Below are positions 56,151 to 64,000 of a stretch of 64,000 nucleotides of DNA, one piece after another. The stretch is from positions 18,416-82,415 of the forward strand of contig CAZWTK010000004.1 of the NCBI GenBank assembly GCA_964636655.1, written 5' to 3'. Under the pieces are notes generated by a model. It was not told the DNA's origin. It made no database searches and saw nothing but the letters and a program-made list of their open reading frames with translations. This stretch comes from Fen-549 sp964636655 (GTDB taxonomy: Bacteria; Actinomycetota; Thermoleophilia; Gaiellales; Gaiellaceae). A program made the position numbers and the translations under genes. How positions within the stretch are numbered: the stretch's first letter is position 1; each line of letters starts with the position of its first letter.

Positions 56151-56367
56151 ACCTCGGGAATCGGCGGCATCAGTATTGAATCCGCGCCCTAAGCGGCGCG
56201 ACTGAATTACGCAGAAACGGTATCGGTCGTACCCTGTTCGAAACCGCAATACCTCTTGCGGAACGAAGACCCGCCGACGGATGTGGCCGAGGACGCGGCT
56301 CGAAGAGCCGACGCATCACGCCGCCGAGCGCGGCCAGACCGCGGAGTGCCTCGTTTCGCTAGAAGCT

Positions 56368-56541
56368 CTAGGCCGCGGAGAGAAGCTCAAGGTCCCTGGG
56401 CTCGCGCTCGATCGCGATCTCGAGCCAGCGCCCGCCGGGCGGGTGCAAGCGGTAGAAATCGAGCAACGTACCCCGAGCCTCGGTGAGACTCTCGAAGCGC
56501 CCAATCACTTCGTCGCAAGTTTTGTCTGTTAGCACGTACAT
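56368..56541 (-). CDS. Small uncharacterised protein (57 residues)
   Basis: A 57-codon frame starts at ATG 56541 with a perfect AGGAGG ribosome-binding site seven bases upstream and ends at TAG 56368. The peptide starts MYVLTDKTCDEVIGRFESL and includes DFYRLHPPGGRWLEIAIERE, which looks like a small soluble alpha-beta fold. The strong ribosome-binding site and protein-like composition support a real gene. I do not recognise the family. It is divergent from metH and shares the 160-base gap with its promoter region. Confidence 0.65.
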   Translation of the reverse strand: MYVLTDKTCDEVIGRFESLTEARGTLLDFYRLHPPGGRWLEIAIEREPRDLELLSAA

Positions 56542-56701
56542 CTCGTATCCTCCTGGCTCAGTATCGAGGGCTCGCCTGAAATCGGCCTGAGCGCCCGTTA
56601 AAAGGTTCGTAAGGATTGGAGCCGAGGAACGGGTCGTTTTCGTCGCCAGCTAAGGTCTCGTTGACAGCCGCTACGCGCTCAATCTGCGCTGGAGGAAAAC
56701 G

Positions 56702-59700
56702 ATGGATACCCGCGCTCGTATAGCCGAGCTTGCCGCGTCACGCGTACTCGTTCTCGACGGGTCGTACGGCGTGCTCATCCAGCGCAGTGTGCGCGGCGAG
56801 GACGCCTACCGCGGCGAGCGTTTCGGCGAGCATCCCCATCCGCTCGCCGGCGATCCCGACGTGCTCAATCTGACCCGGCCGGAAGTGGTCAGGGACATTC
56901 ACAACGCCTACCTCGACGCGGGCGCCGATTTCGTCACCACCAACACCTTCACCGCAACCTCGCTCGGCCAGGCCGACTACGGGTTGGAGAGCTTCGCCGC
57001 CGAGATGAGCCTGGCGGGCGCACGGCTCGCCCGCGTCGTCTGCGACGAGTGGACGGCGCGAACCCCCGAGCAGCCCCGTTTCGTGGTCGGCTCGATCGGA
57101 CCGGCCAAGGCCACCCTCTCTCTCTCGCCGCGGGTCGACGACCCCGCCTATCGCGCGGTCAGCTTCGAGCAGGTCAGGGCCAGCTACTTCGAACAGGCGC
57201 AGGCTCTGATCGAAGGCGGCGTCGATCTGCTCATGGTCGAGACGATCTTCGACACGCTGAACGCCAAGGCGGCGCTGATCGCAATCGGCGACGTGTTTCG
57301 CGCACAAGGGGTCGAGCTGCCGCTCTGGCTTTCGTTCACCGCCGTGGACAGGAGTGGGCGCAACCTTTCAGGGCAGACAGTGGAGGCCTTCAGCATCTCG
57401 GTCGAGCATGCGGATCCGCTCTTTGTCGGCGTCAACTGCTCGCTCGGTGCCGCGCAGATGCGACCGGTCATCGAGGCCCTCGCGAGCGTTGCTTCGACGC
57501 TGACCTCCTGCCACCCGAATGCCGGGCTTCCAAACGAGCTCGGCGCCTTCGACGAGCAACCGGTCGACACGAGCCGCTTCCTGAGGGAGTTCGCCGAGGA
57601 AGGCCTTGTCAACGCGGTTGGAGGTTGCTGCGGCACCACCCCCGAGCACGTGCGCGCCATCGCCGAGGCCGTTCGCGGCCTGCCACCGCGTAGAGTCCCG
57701 CCACGGCGCAAGCTGACGTCACTGAGCGGACTCGAGCCGTTCACGATCGACGAGAGCACGGGCTTTGTCGTCGTCGGCGAGCGTACGAACGTGACCGGAT
57801 CGGCCCGCTTCCGGCGTCTGGTCGAGGCCGGCGACTTTCAGCGCGCGCTGGCGGTCGCGCTCGAGCAGGTGCGCGGCGGCGCCAACATCCTCGACGTCAA
57901 CATGGACGCCGACCTGCTCGACTCCGAGCAGGCGATGAGGACCTTCCTCAATCTGATCGCCGTCGAGCCGGAGATAGCGCGCCTGCCGATCATGATCGAC
58001 AGCTCGCGCTGGTCGGTGATCGAGGCGGGGCTCGAGTGCCTGCAGGGCAAGGGCGTCGTCAACTCGCTCAGCCTCAAGGAGGGTGAAGGGGAGTTCCTCA
58101 CCCACGCCTGCCGGGTTAGAAGTTTCGGTGCAGCGCTCATCGTCATGGCCTTCGACGAGCAAGGTCAGGCCGCGACGGCCGAACGAAAGGTCGCAATCTG
58201 CGAGCGCGCCTACCACCTGCTGATCGACGAGGCCGGCTTCCGGCCCGAGGACATCATCTTCGACCCCAACGTACTGGCGGTCGCGACCGGCATGGAAGAG
58301 CACAGTGGCTTTGCCAAGGCCTTCCTCGAGGCGATCCCGCTGATCAAGGAGCGCTGCCCGGGCGCCAAGATCTCGGGCGGCATCTCGAACCTCTCCTTCT
58401 CTTTCCGCGGCAACGACGTGGTGCGCGAGGCGATGCACGCCATCTTCCTCTATCACGCCATTCGAGCCGGGCTCGACATGGGAATCGTCAACGCCGGTCA
58501 GCTCGCGGTGTACGAGGACGTAAACGCCGAGCTGCACGAGCGGATCGAAGACGTCCTCTTCGATCGCCGTCCCGACGCGACCGATCGGCTCGTCGAGCTG
58601 GCCGGGCGGGTGAAGGGCGAGGGAACGAAACGCGAGCTCGACTTGAGCTGGCGTGAGGCACCGGTAGCAAAGCGCATCGAATACGCGCTGGTGCACGGAG
58701 TTGACGACTTCGTCGAGGAGGATTCCGAAGCGGCGCGGGTCGAGCTCGGCGGGCCTCTGGCCGTGATCGAAGGTCCGCTGATGGGTGGCATGGGAATCGT
58801 GGGCGATCTCTTCGGCGATGGGAAGATGTTCCTGCCTCAGGTCGTGAAGAGCGCGCGCGCGATGCGCCGTGCGGTCGCTTATCTGGAGCCCTTCTTCACA
58901 GAGGAGCAGAAAGAGGCCGACACGATGCGCCGCGGCGGGAAAGTGGTGCTCGCCACCGTCGCCGGCGACGTTCACGACATCGGCAAGAACATCGTCGCGG
59001 TGGTGCTCGGCTGTAACAACTACGAGACGATCGATCTCGGCGTCATGGTGCCGGCGAGCCGGATCGTCGAGACGGCGATCCAAGAGAAGGCCGACTTCGT
59101 CGGACTCTCGGGTTTGATCACCCCGTCTCTCGACGAGATGGTCAAGGTCGCGGCCGAGTTGGAGCGGCAGGGCCTGCGTCTACCGCTCCTGATCGGAGGC
59201 GCCACGACCTCACGGCAGCACACCGCGGTCAGGATCGCACCCGCCTACAGTGGGCCGACGGTACACGTCGTCGACGCCTCGAGAGCCGTGGGCGTCGTCA
59301 GCAGCCTGCTCGACCCAGCGCGCAAAGAAGAGTTCGTGCGCGCGAACGGCGAGGAGCAACAGCGGCTACGCGAGCTCTACGAAGAGAAGCGAAAGCCCCT
59401 GCTGTCGCTCGCCCAGGCGCGCGCTCGCAAGCCGAGCTTCCCGCTCGATCAGACCGATCTGCCCACTCCGAGCCTGCTCGGTCTGCAGCGCATCGACGAC
59501 CAGCCGCTGTCCGAGCTCGTCGACTACATCGACTGGACGTTTTTCTTCCACGCCTGGGAGTTGAAGGGACGTTTCCCGGCGATACTCGACCATCCCGAGA
59601 AGGGCGCCGCTGCGCGCGAGCTCTACGAGAACGCGCGGGCGCTACTGGCACGGATAATCGACGAGGAGCTGCTGCGCGCGAGCGCCGCTTTCGGGCTCTG

Positions 59701-60373
59701 GCCCGCCGCCTCCGATGGCGACGACATCGTCTTCTTCGCCGGCGAGGAACGGGATGAGCCGATTGCCCGCTTCTGCATGCTCAGACAGCAGAGCGACCAC
59801 GAGGACGAGCGTCCCGATCTCTCGCTGGCCGATTTCGTCGCGCCGCGGGCGGGCGAGCTGCGCGACTACGCGGGCGCCTTCGCGATCACTGCCGGAGTCG
59901 GCGCCGAGGAGCTGTCCGGCCGCTTCGCGGCTGATAAGGACGACTACAACTCGATCATGGTCAAGGCGCTCGCCGACCGGCTCGCAGAGGCCTTTGCCAC
60001 CTTCCTGCACGAGCGTGTGCGCCGACTCTGGGGCTACGAGCAGCAACTCCCGCGTGAGGACGTGATCGCGGAGCGCCACAGGGGAATCCGACCCGCCTTC
60101 GGCTATCCCGCCTGCCCCGATCACTCCGAGAAGCGCAAGCTGTTCGATTTCCTGCAAGCCGAAGAGGCTGGAATCGAGCTGACCGAGAACTTCGCCATGC
60201 TCCCGGCAGCGAGCGTGAGCGGCCTCTACCTCGGCCATCCGAACGCGAGGTACTTCTCGGTCGGTCGCGTGGCGCGCGACCAGGTCGCCGACTACGCGAG
60301 GCGGAAAGAGGCGAGCATCGAGCAGATCGAGCACTGGCTGGCACCCAACCTCGGCTACGAGCCGGCCGGCTAG
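56702..60373 (+). CDS. metH: Cobalamin-dependent methionine synthase
   Basis: This 1223-residue four-module enzyme methylates homocysteine. The homocysteine module (about 1-330) has zinc ligands in VGVNCSLGA near 247 and GGCCGTTPEHV near 311-321. The methyltetrahydrofolate module (about 345-625) begins FVVVGERTNVTGSARF. The B12 cap and cobalamin domain (about 640-890) has the DxHxxG motif in AGDVHDIGKNI near 755-765. The C-terminal activation domain (about 910-1220) binds AdoMet (RPAFGYPACPDH). The GGAGG ribosome-binding site is clear. No cobalamin riboswitch was found upstream. Length matches E. coli MetH. Confidence 0.96.
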   Translation: MDTRARIAELAASRVLVLDGSYGVLIQRSVRGEDAYRGERFGEHPHPLAGDPDVLNLTRPEVVRDIHNAYLDAGADFVTTNTFTATSLGQADYGLESFAAEMSLAGARLARVVCDEWTARTPEQPRFVVGSIGPAKATLSLSPRVDDPAYRAVSFEQVRASYFEQAQALIEGGVDLLMVETIFDTLNAKAALIAIGDVFRAQGVELPLWLSFTAVDRSGRNLSGQTVEAFSISVEHADPLFVGVNCSLGAAQMRPVIEALASVASTLTSCHPNAGLPNELGAFDEQPVDTSRFLREFAEEGLVNAVGGCCGTTPEHVRAIAEAVRGLPPRRVPPRRKLTSLSGLEPFTIDESTGFVVVGERTNVTGSARFRRLVEAGDFQRALAVALEQVRGGANILDVNMDADLLDSEQAMRTFLNLIAVEPEIARLPIMIDSSRWSVIEAGLECLQGKGVVNSLSLKEGEGEFLTHACRVRSFGAALIVMAFDEQGQAATAERKVAICERAYHLLIDEAGFRPEDIIFDPNVLAVATGMEEHSGFAKAFLEAIPLIKERCPGAKISGGISNLSFSFRGNDVVREAMHAIFLYHAIRAGLDMGIVNAGQLAVYEDVNAELHERIEDVLFDRRPDATDRLVELAGRVKGEGTKRELDLSWREAPVAKRIEYALVHGVDDFVEEDSEAARVELGGPLAVIEGPLMGGMGIVGDLFGDGKMFLPQVVKSARAMRRAVAYLEPFFTEEQKEADTMRRGGKVVLATVAGDVHDIGKNIVAVVLGCNNYETIDLGVMVPASRIVETAIQEKADFVGLSGLITPSLDEMVKVAAELERQGLRLPLLIGGATTSRQHTAVRIAPAYSGPTVHVVDASRAVGVVSSLLDPARKEEFVRANGEEQQRLRELYEEKRKPLLSLAQARARKPSFPLDQTDLPTPSLLGLQRIDDQPLSELVDYIDWTFFFHAWELKGRFPAILDHPEKGAAARELYENARALLARIIDEELLRASAAFGLWPAASDGDDIVFFAGEERDEPIARFCMLRQQSDHEDERPDLSLADFVAPRAGELRDYAGAFAITAGVGAEELSGRFAADKDDYNSIMVKALADRLAEAFATFLHERVRRLWGYEQQLPREDVIAERHRGIRPAFGYPACPDHSEKRKLFDFLQAEEAGIELTENFAMLPAASVSGLYLGHPNARYFSVGRVARDQVADYARRKEASIEQIEHWLAPNLGYEPAG

Positions 60374-60386
60374 CGGCTTCGTTCTC

Positions 60387-60767
60387 TCAGGGCTTCTCGA
60401 GAAACGGCGCCAGCTCAGCCAGCACCTGGCCAAAAACACGCTCGCTCGAATCGGGGTCGACGAGAACGTGCTTGGCCTTGGCGATTCCGCGCTCGGCAAG
60501 AATCACCGAACGCGAGACGTCGACTCCGTGCTGCGCGAGCATCGCGGCGCAGCAGCCGCTGGTACAGCCCGAGATGGCAAGCACGGGCTTGCCCGCGCCT
60601 TGCCCGTTGCCGTCCTGCGCTCCGACTTCGGTCGCGCAGGCGAGCTCGGCCAAGCCAAGCCGATCGAGACGTATGGCGATCTCGTTGGCGAGCTGACCCA
60701 GGTTCGACGCCCCCGAACAGGCGTACACGATCACCTTCGCTGCGGGCTCGGATTTCGCGTTCTCCAT
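60387..60767 (-). CDS. DGC-domain putative zinc-binding protein
   Basis: With the ATG at 60767 the protein has 126 residues. It has paired cysteine motifs: VYACSGASNLGQLANEIA near 13-30, then ACATEVGA near 43-50 and ISGCTSGCCAAMLAQHGV near 65-82. This matches the DGC family of small cysteine-rich, probably metal-binding proteins of unknown function. The start at 60767 has GGAGG five bases upstream and is preferred to an upstream ATG at 60827. It converges with metH and follows ackA by 86 bases on the same strand. Confidence 0.75.
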   Translation of the reverse strand: MENAKSEPAAKVIVYACSGASNLGQLANEIAIRLDRLGLAELACATEVGAQDGNGQGAGKPVLAISGCTSGCCAAMLAQHGVDVSRSVILAERGIAKAKHVLVDPDSSERVFGQVLAELAPFLEKP

Positions 60768-60853
60768 CTCTTCCTCCGTGGCGTCGCCGTCGAGTCGATT
60801 TATACCGATAAGCGGCCGTGTTGCCATCGTTCGAGGTGTCTCGAAACGGCTCG

Positions 60854-61909
60854 TCAGCCGGCGTCGATCAGAACCCGGCGCACGGCACGCGCGACAATCA
60901 GCGCCTCGCGCGCTTGGATCACCAGCACGCGGACGGTCGAGTTCGCCGTTGCGATGTCGCTATCGAGCTCGGCTCCGTCGTTGAGCGCAGGATCGACCTC
61001 GATGCCGAGGAACGAGAGGCGCTCGCAGACGCGCGCGCGAATGCGCGCCGAGTTCTCCCCCACGCCGGCCGTGAAGACGATCGCGTCGAGCCCGCCGAGC
61101 GACGCGGCCATCGCCGCCACGGCGGCCACGATTCGGTGCACGTACACCGCGAGCGCGAGCGTGGCCTTCTCGTCGCCGGAGTCCTCCGCGCGTTCGAGCT
61201 CACGCACATCGCCGCTCGCGCCAGACAGTCCCTTCAGCCCCGACTCGTGCTCCAGGCCGTTCTCGAGTTGCTCGCGGCCGAGTCGCTCGGGATCGAGAAG
61301 GTAGAAGATGGCGCCCGGGTCGATCGAGCCGGAGCGTGTCGTCATCGGAACGCCTTCGAGCGGACTGAAGCCCATCGTCGTATCGACGGATCGACCGGCA
61401 AGCACCGCGCTGATCGAGCAACCGCCGCCGAGATGGCAGACGACCAGGCGCTCGAGCGGCCGGTCGAGCAGAGCCGGCGCCCGCTCGGCAGCCCAGGCGA
61501 CCGAGAGCCCGTGAAAGCCGTAGCGGCGTATCCCGAACCGCTCGCGCCAGCGCGTCGGGATGGCGTAGGTGAATGCCTCGGGTGGAAGCGTGGCGTGAAA
61601 GGCGGTGTCGAAGACGGCAACCTGAGGCTCGACGCCGTACAGCTTGCGCGCCTCGGTTATCGCATCCAGCGCCGGCCGATTGTGCAGCGGCGCCACCTGA
61701 CTCATCGCCTCGATCTCGGCGATCACGTCGGGGTCGAGCACAACCGGCTCCCGGAAACGCTCGCCGCCGTGAACGACACGGTGCCCGATCGCCGCGGCCC
61801 GGCCGCGGGCCTCGCTCAGTGAGGAGAGAACCTCGCTCTCGTCGTTGCCGCTGACAAGCTCCAGCTTGAGGCTGGTCGAGCCGGCGTTGACGACGAGAAC
61901 GGGCGGCAT
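60854..61909 (-). CDS. ackA: Acetate kinase
   Basis: This 351-residue enzyme interconverts acetyl phosphate and acetate with ATP. It starts MPPVLVVNAGSTSLKLEL (phosphate 1 motif), and has YGFHGLSVAW near 150-159, VCHLGGGCSISAVLAG near 178-193 and FTAGVGENSARIR near 293-305, the acetate/sugar kinase family signatures. It is about 45 residues shorter than usual. No phosphotransacetylase or phosphoketolase gene is adjacent; the pentose phosphate genes elsewhere in the window could feed a phosphoketolase route, but that gene is not seen here. Confidence 0.93.
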   Translation of the reverse strand: MPPVLVVNAGSTSLKLELVSGNDESEVLSSLSEARGRAAAIGHRVVHGGERFREPVVLDPDVIAEIEAMSQVAPLHNRPALDAITEARKLYGVEPQVAVFDTAFHATLPPEAFTYAIPTRWRERFGIRRYGFHGLSVAWAAERAPALLDRPLERLVVCHLGGGCSISAVLAGRSVDTTMGFSPLEGVPMTTRSGSIDPGAIFYLLDPERLGREQLENGLEHESGLKGLSGASGDVRELERAEDSGDEKATLALAVYVHRIVAAVAAMAASLGGLDAIVFTAGVGENSARIRARVCERLSFLGIEVDPALNDGAELDSDIATANSTVRVLVIQAREALIVARAVRRVLIDAG

Positions 61910-61978
61910 GGGCCTACTTTCTACCTGCTTCCAGTTGGCTTCGCATTTCGCCTCCGCGGGAAGGCGGCGTTCACCAGG

Positions 61979-62407
61979 CTAAAGGCTCTTTGCCCAAGAA
62001 GCGGCCCGTTCCAACTCGCCTTCTGCCAGAGGCCCTTCTTTCCCCTCGACGACGAAGCCTTCCGGTTCGGCCACCGGCATCCCGCCGAGTGATTTCAGCT
62101 TCCCTGCGATCTTGCCGGCGGCGTAGCCGAAGACCCTGACCCACCTTGCACGCAACCGCGTGTCGAATGCGGCGACCTTGGCGCCGTCGAGAGCTGGAAC
62201 GCGGTCGAGAAAGGCCCGCATGGCGTCGGTCGCGCGACCGCCCTGAGTCGGAGCGCCGACGACGACCAGATCGAACGAGCTCAGCTCGGAGGGGTTGGCT
62301 TCGCCGACGCGACGCACCTGGCACTCGCCGGCGACGGCGGCGCCGATGGCCTTTGCCACCTGTGCGGTGTTGCCGTAGAGAGAGTCGAAGACGACGAGGG
62401 TCTTCAC
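61979..62407 (-). CDS. Flavodoxin-domain protein
   Basis: This 142-residue protein has the FMN phosphate loop FDSLYGNTAQVAKAIG near 7-22, a second loop VVGAPTQGGRA near 50-60 and the third region around AAFDTRLRARWVRVFG near 84-99. The start is GTG 62407 with AAGGAGG five bases upstream. It is a short-chain flavodoxin-like electron carrier or flavodoxin-domain regulator; the aromatic residues that stack on FMN are not clearly those of a classic flavodoxin. It is 69 bases upstream of ackA on the same strand. Confidence 0.82.
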   Translation of the reverse strand: MKTLVVFDSLYGNTAQVAKAIGAAVAGECQVRRVGEANPSELSSFDLVVVGAPTQGGRATDAMRAFLDRVPALDGAKVAAFDTRLRARWVRVFGYAAGKIAGKLKSLGGMPVAEPEGFVVEGKEGPLAEGELERAASWAKSL

Positions 62408-62587
62408 GGCATCCTCCTTGGTCGAGAGCGAGAGACTCGACTGTACTGAACTTCCGCCGCCGTAGAACGCGCTCAAGCGGCATAGTGACTGGGTCGGAAT
62501 GAGTTGTGAAAACTACGTATTTCTCCGTACGACGTTCGCGGAAGCGGCACGATTCGTCCGTAAAGCCGATAGTGAAGAGTGCTTAGC

Positions 62588-63160
62588 GTGACAGCCAAGG
62601 TATCCGTCCGCTCCGGCGACGCGGTCTTTGCCTTCGACCGCGACCTCACTGTGCGCTCCTGGAATCACCAGGCGGAGCTGCTCACGGGACTGTCGGCCGA
62701 CTCGGTCATCGGGCGTCCTTGCTGGGAGGCGATGGCCGCGCTCGACGAGGACGGCGCACTCGTTTGCCACTCGGGCTGTTCGTGCGCGCGGCTGGCGAAA
62801 GAGGGCTGGCCGGTTCCGCGCAAGACCTTGTTGGTGAAGTCGAAGAGCGGTACGCGGCGCCCCCTATCCGTTTCGACCGTCTGTCTCAACCAGGACGGGC
62901 ATGAGCTCTTCCTGCACGTGCTGGAGCCTTCGACGCCGATCTCGCTGCTCCAGCAGCCCGCCCGCGTCGGACTGACTCCACGCCAGCGCGAGGTACTGAG
63001 CCTGGTCGCCGATGGTTACTCGGCGCGGCAGATCGCGCGCCGCCTCGGGCTCGCCGAGCCGACCGTACGCAATCACATCCGAGCCATCCTGGTCGAGCTC
63101 CGGGTTCATTCGCAGCTCGCTGCTGTGGCACGCGCGCGCAAGCTCGGGCTCGTCGCCTGA
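62588..63160 (+). CDS. PAS-LuxR transcriptional regulator with a cysteine cluster
   Basis: The protein has 190 residues. A PAS domain (about 5-115) starts DAVFAFDRDLTVRSWN and includes ALVCHSGCSCARLAKEG near 57-73, three cysteines within seven residues that could bind a metal or sense redox state. A LuxR-type helix-turn-helix (about 127-187) has LTPRQREVLSLVADGYSARQ and PTVRNHIRAILVELRVHS. There is no receiver domain. The start is either GTG 62588 or GTG 62579; the first has weak GAAGAG spacing. It is divergent from the flavodoxin gene and might control it. Confidence 0.85.
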   Translation: MTAKVSVRSGDAVFAFDRDLTVRSWNHQAELLTGLSADSVIGRPCWEAMAALDEDGALVCHSGCSCARLAKEGWPVPRKTLLVKSKSGTRRPLSVSTVCLNQDGHELFLHVLEPSTPISLLQQPARVGLTPRQREVLSLVADGYSARQIARRLGLAEPTVRNHIRAILVELRVHSQLAAVARARKLGLVA

Positions 63161-63286
63161 GAATTCGAACCGGCACACAAACGACTGCCCGACCGCCAGG
63201 CTCCCCGCCCTTGTTAGGGTTGTGCCCGTAATCAGCCCTGCGCGCCCTGCCCAGGGATAACGAGCGAAAGCGACTGCGGTACGAAC

Positions 63287-64000
63287 ATGACTGAAAGCTC
63301 AGACTCGACTTCCACATTGCGACGCTTCGCGGTCACCGGAACACCCGGCGGTCCCGCGAGCAAGGAGTTCTCGGAGTCGGTCGCGCGGACACTCGAGCAG
63401 CGCGGCATGACGCGCGTCAAGGATCCTGCGCAGGCCGATTTCGTCCTGCTGCTCTTCCCGACCGACAGCCCTACGCCGTTCCGCCGCCGCTCGCGCGGCA
63501 CCTACGTGGCGGCTCTGCACGAGCGCGAGGAGATGCCGTCCGACCCTCTCGCCGCCGAGTATCCGCTGCTCGTGCGCGCGCTCGCCAACTCGGTTCTCTG
63601 CTACGTCCCCGGAAAGGCGGTCACGGTGACGACGCCCGAGCGCGGAACCTTCCGAGCCGAGGCGCCCGCCGCCGAGCTCGCCGAGCGCCTGGTCGACCGG
63701 ATCGAGCCGCTGGCCACCTCCCGGCTGGTGATCGACAACGAGTACGTGACCGACCTCGAGCCCGAGCTGTGGCAGGGTGACGAGCTGACCAAGGAGCTCT
63801 CCTGGGCCGGCGAGCAGTTGGACGGATTCGGCCTTCTACCCGCTCCCTTCCCGGTGCACGAGCTGCTGAGCGAGCGCGAGTTCCGGCACGTCAAGCGCCT
63901 CTGGGGTCTGGGTGGCCTCTCCTACGGCAACCTCTCGATCCGCAAGGATGAGAGCCGCTACTGGATGAGCGCAAGCGGCGTGGACAAGAGCAATCTCGTC
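63287..64000 (+). CDS. Class II aldolase/adducin-like protein, N-terminal part (runs off the right edge)
   Basis: A frame starting at ATG 63287 stays open for 238 codons to the window edge. Residues 1-180 are not recognised. The last visible residues, LGGLSYGNLSIRKDESRYW followed by MSASGVDKSNLV, match the start of class II aldolase/adducin domains (sgNlSxR, then the tpSGvdK motif). The frame has strong codon bias typical of the window. The N-terminal extension of about 180 residues before the aldolase motif is longer than usual. The substrate cannot be inferred from what is visible. Confidence 0.7.
   Translation, partial: MTESSDSTSTLRRFAVTGTPGGPASKEFSESVARTLEQRGMTRVKDPAQADFVLLLFPTDSPTPFRRRSRGTYVAALHEREEMPSDPLAAEYPLLVRALANSVLCYVPGKAVTVTTPERGTFRAEAPAAELAERLVDRIEPLATSRLVIDNEYVTDLEPELWQGDELTKELSWAGEQLDGFGLLPAPFPVHELLSEREFRHVKRLWGLGGLSYGNLSIRKDESRYWMSASGVDKSNLV

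Noticed and set aside
56542..56701. Cobalamin or S-adenosylhomocysteine riboswitch before metH
   Set aside because: Only an imperfect short hairpin is seen. The B12 box and the SAH motif core are not recognisable in 160 bases, and no terminator follows.

Overview
The window looks like chromosomal DNA from a high-GC actinobacterium. Three things point to the deep-branching class Thermoleophilia or a relative: many overlapping ATGA/GTGA gene junctions, several near-leaderless transcripts with a -10 box next to the start codon, and a GAF/HisKA_2 kinase paired with an ANTAR response regulator. The class is an inference. There are no rRNA genes, tRNAs, CRISPR arrays, prophage or intact insertion sequences. 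It is mostly a dense block of amino-acid, nitrogen and central-carbon genes.

Layout. 1-4075: start of an MFS transporter, then a drug-type ABC-2 exporter (ATPase and two permeases) divergent from a PadR regulator. 4094-16727 (minus): one long branched-chain and aspartate-family operon read ilvB-ilvN-ilvC-hom-thrB-ilvD-PAS-leuC-leuD-leuB-pheA. It starts with a 32-residue Val/Leu/Thr-rich leader peptide. 17432-22107: glutamate synthase large subunit, without its small subunit, behind a second 32-residue leader peptide that shares an ITVVTV core with the first. 22104-26873: secreted proteins (subtilisin-like protease, C39-like cysteine peptidase, lipoprotein, and a small exported protein sharing an N-terminal module with the C39 peptidase), next to strong inverted repeats. 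27311-34765: arginine operon argC-J-B-D-R-G-H plus a GNAT acetyltransferase, behind a promoter overlapped by two direct repeats that may be ArgR sites, and ending in a 13-bp hairpin. 34832-39841: nitrogen block glnA1-glnK-amt (minus), divergent from a second glutamine synthetase (plus). 40017-44066: NAD salvage pair, then the kinase and ANTAR regulator. 44284-51739: sugar-phosphate operon tkt-rpiB-tal-pgi-gnd-zwf. 52081-64000: ECF sigma and DUF4349 membrane protein, a secreted FnIII-like protein, a receiver-only regulator, a 57-residue protein, metH, a DGC-domain protein, acetate kinase, flavodoxin, a PAS-LuxR regulator and a partial aldolase-II-like gene.

How they fit. The genes link ammonium uptake and assimilation (Amt, PII, two glutamine synthetases, GltB) to glutamate-consuming pathways (arginine and branched-chain amino acids) and to NADPH supply from the pentose phosphate pathway. 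Much of the control appears to be at the RNA level. Two leader peptides precede ilvB and gltB. Two consecutive intrinsic terminators lie in the 5' leader of glnA1, where no upstream minus-strand gene needs terminating, and a hairpin there has a six-base loop fitting the ANTAR recognition rule. An ANTAR two-component pair is encoded 3.5 kb away. Both tyrosines normally used for covalent control of this pathway (on glutamine synthetase and on PII) are phenylalanine here. Together these suggest that nitrogen control relies on RNA antitermination instead of nucleotidylylation. That hypothesis is the most interesting lead in the window.
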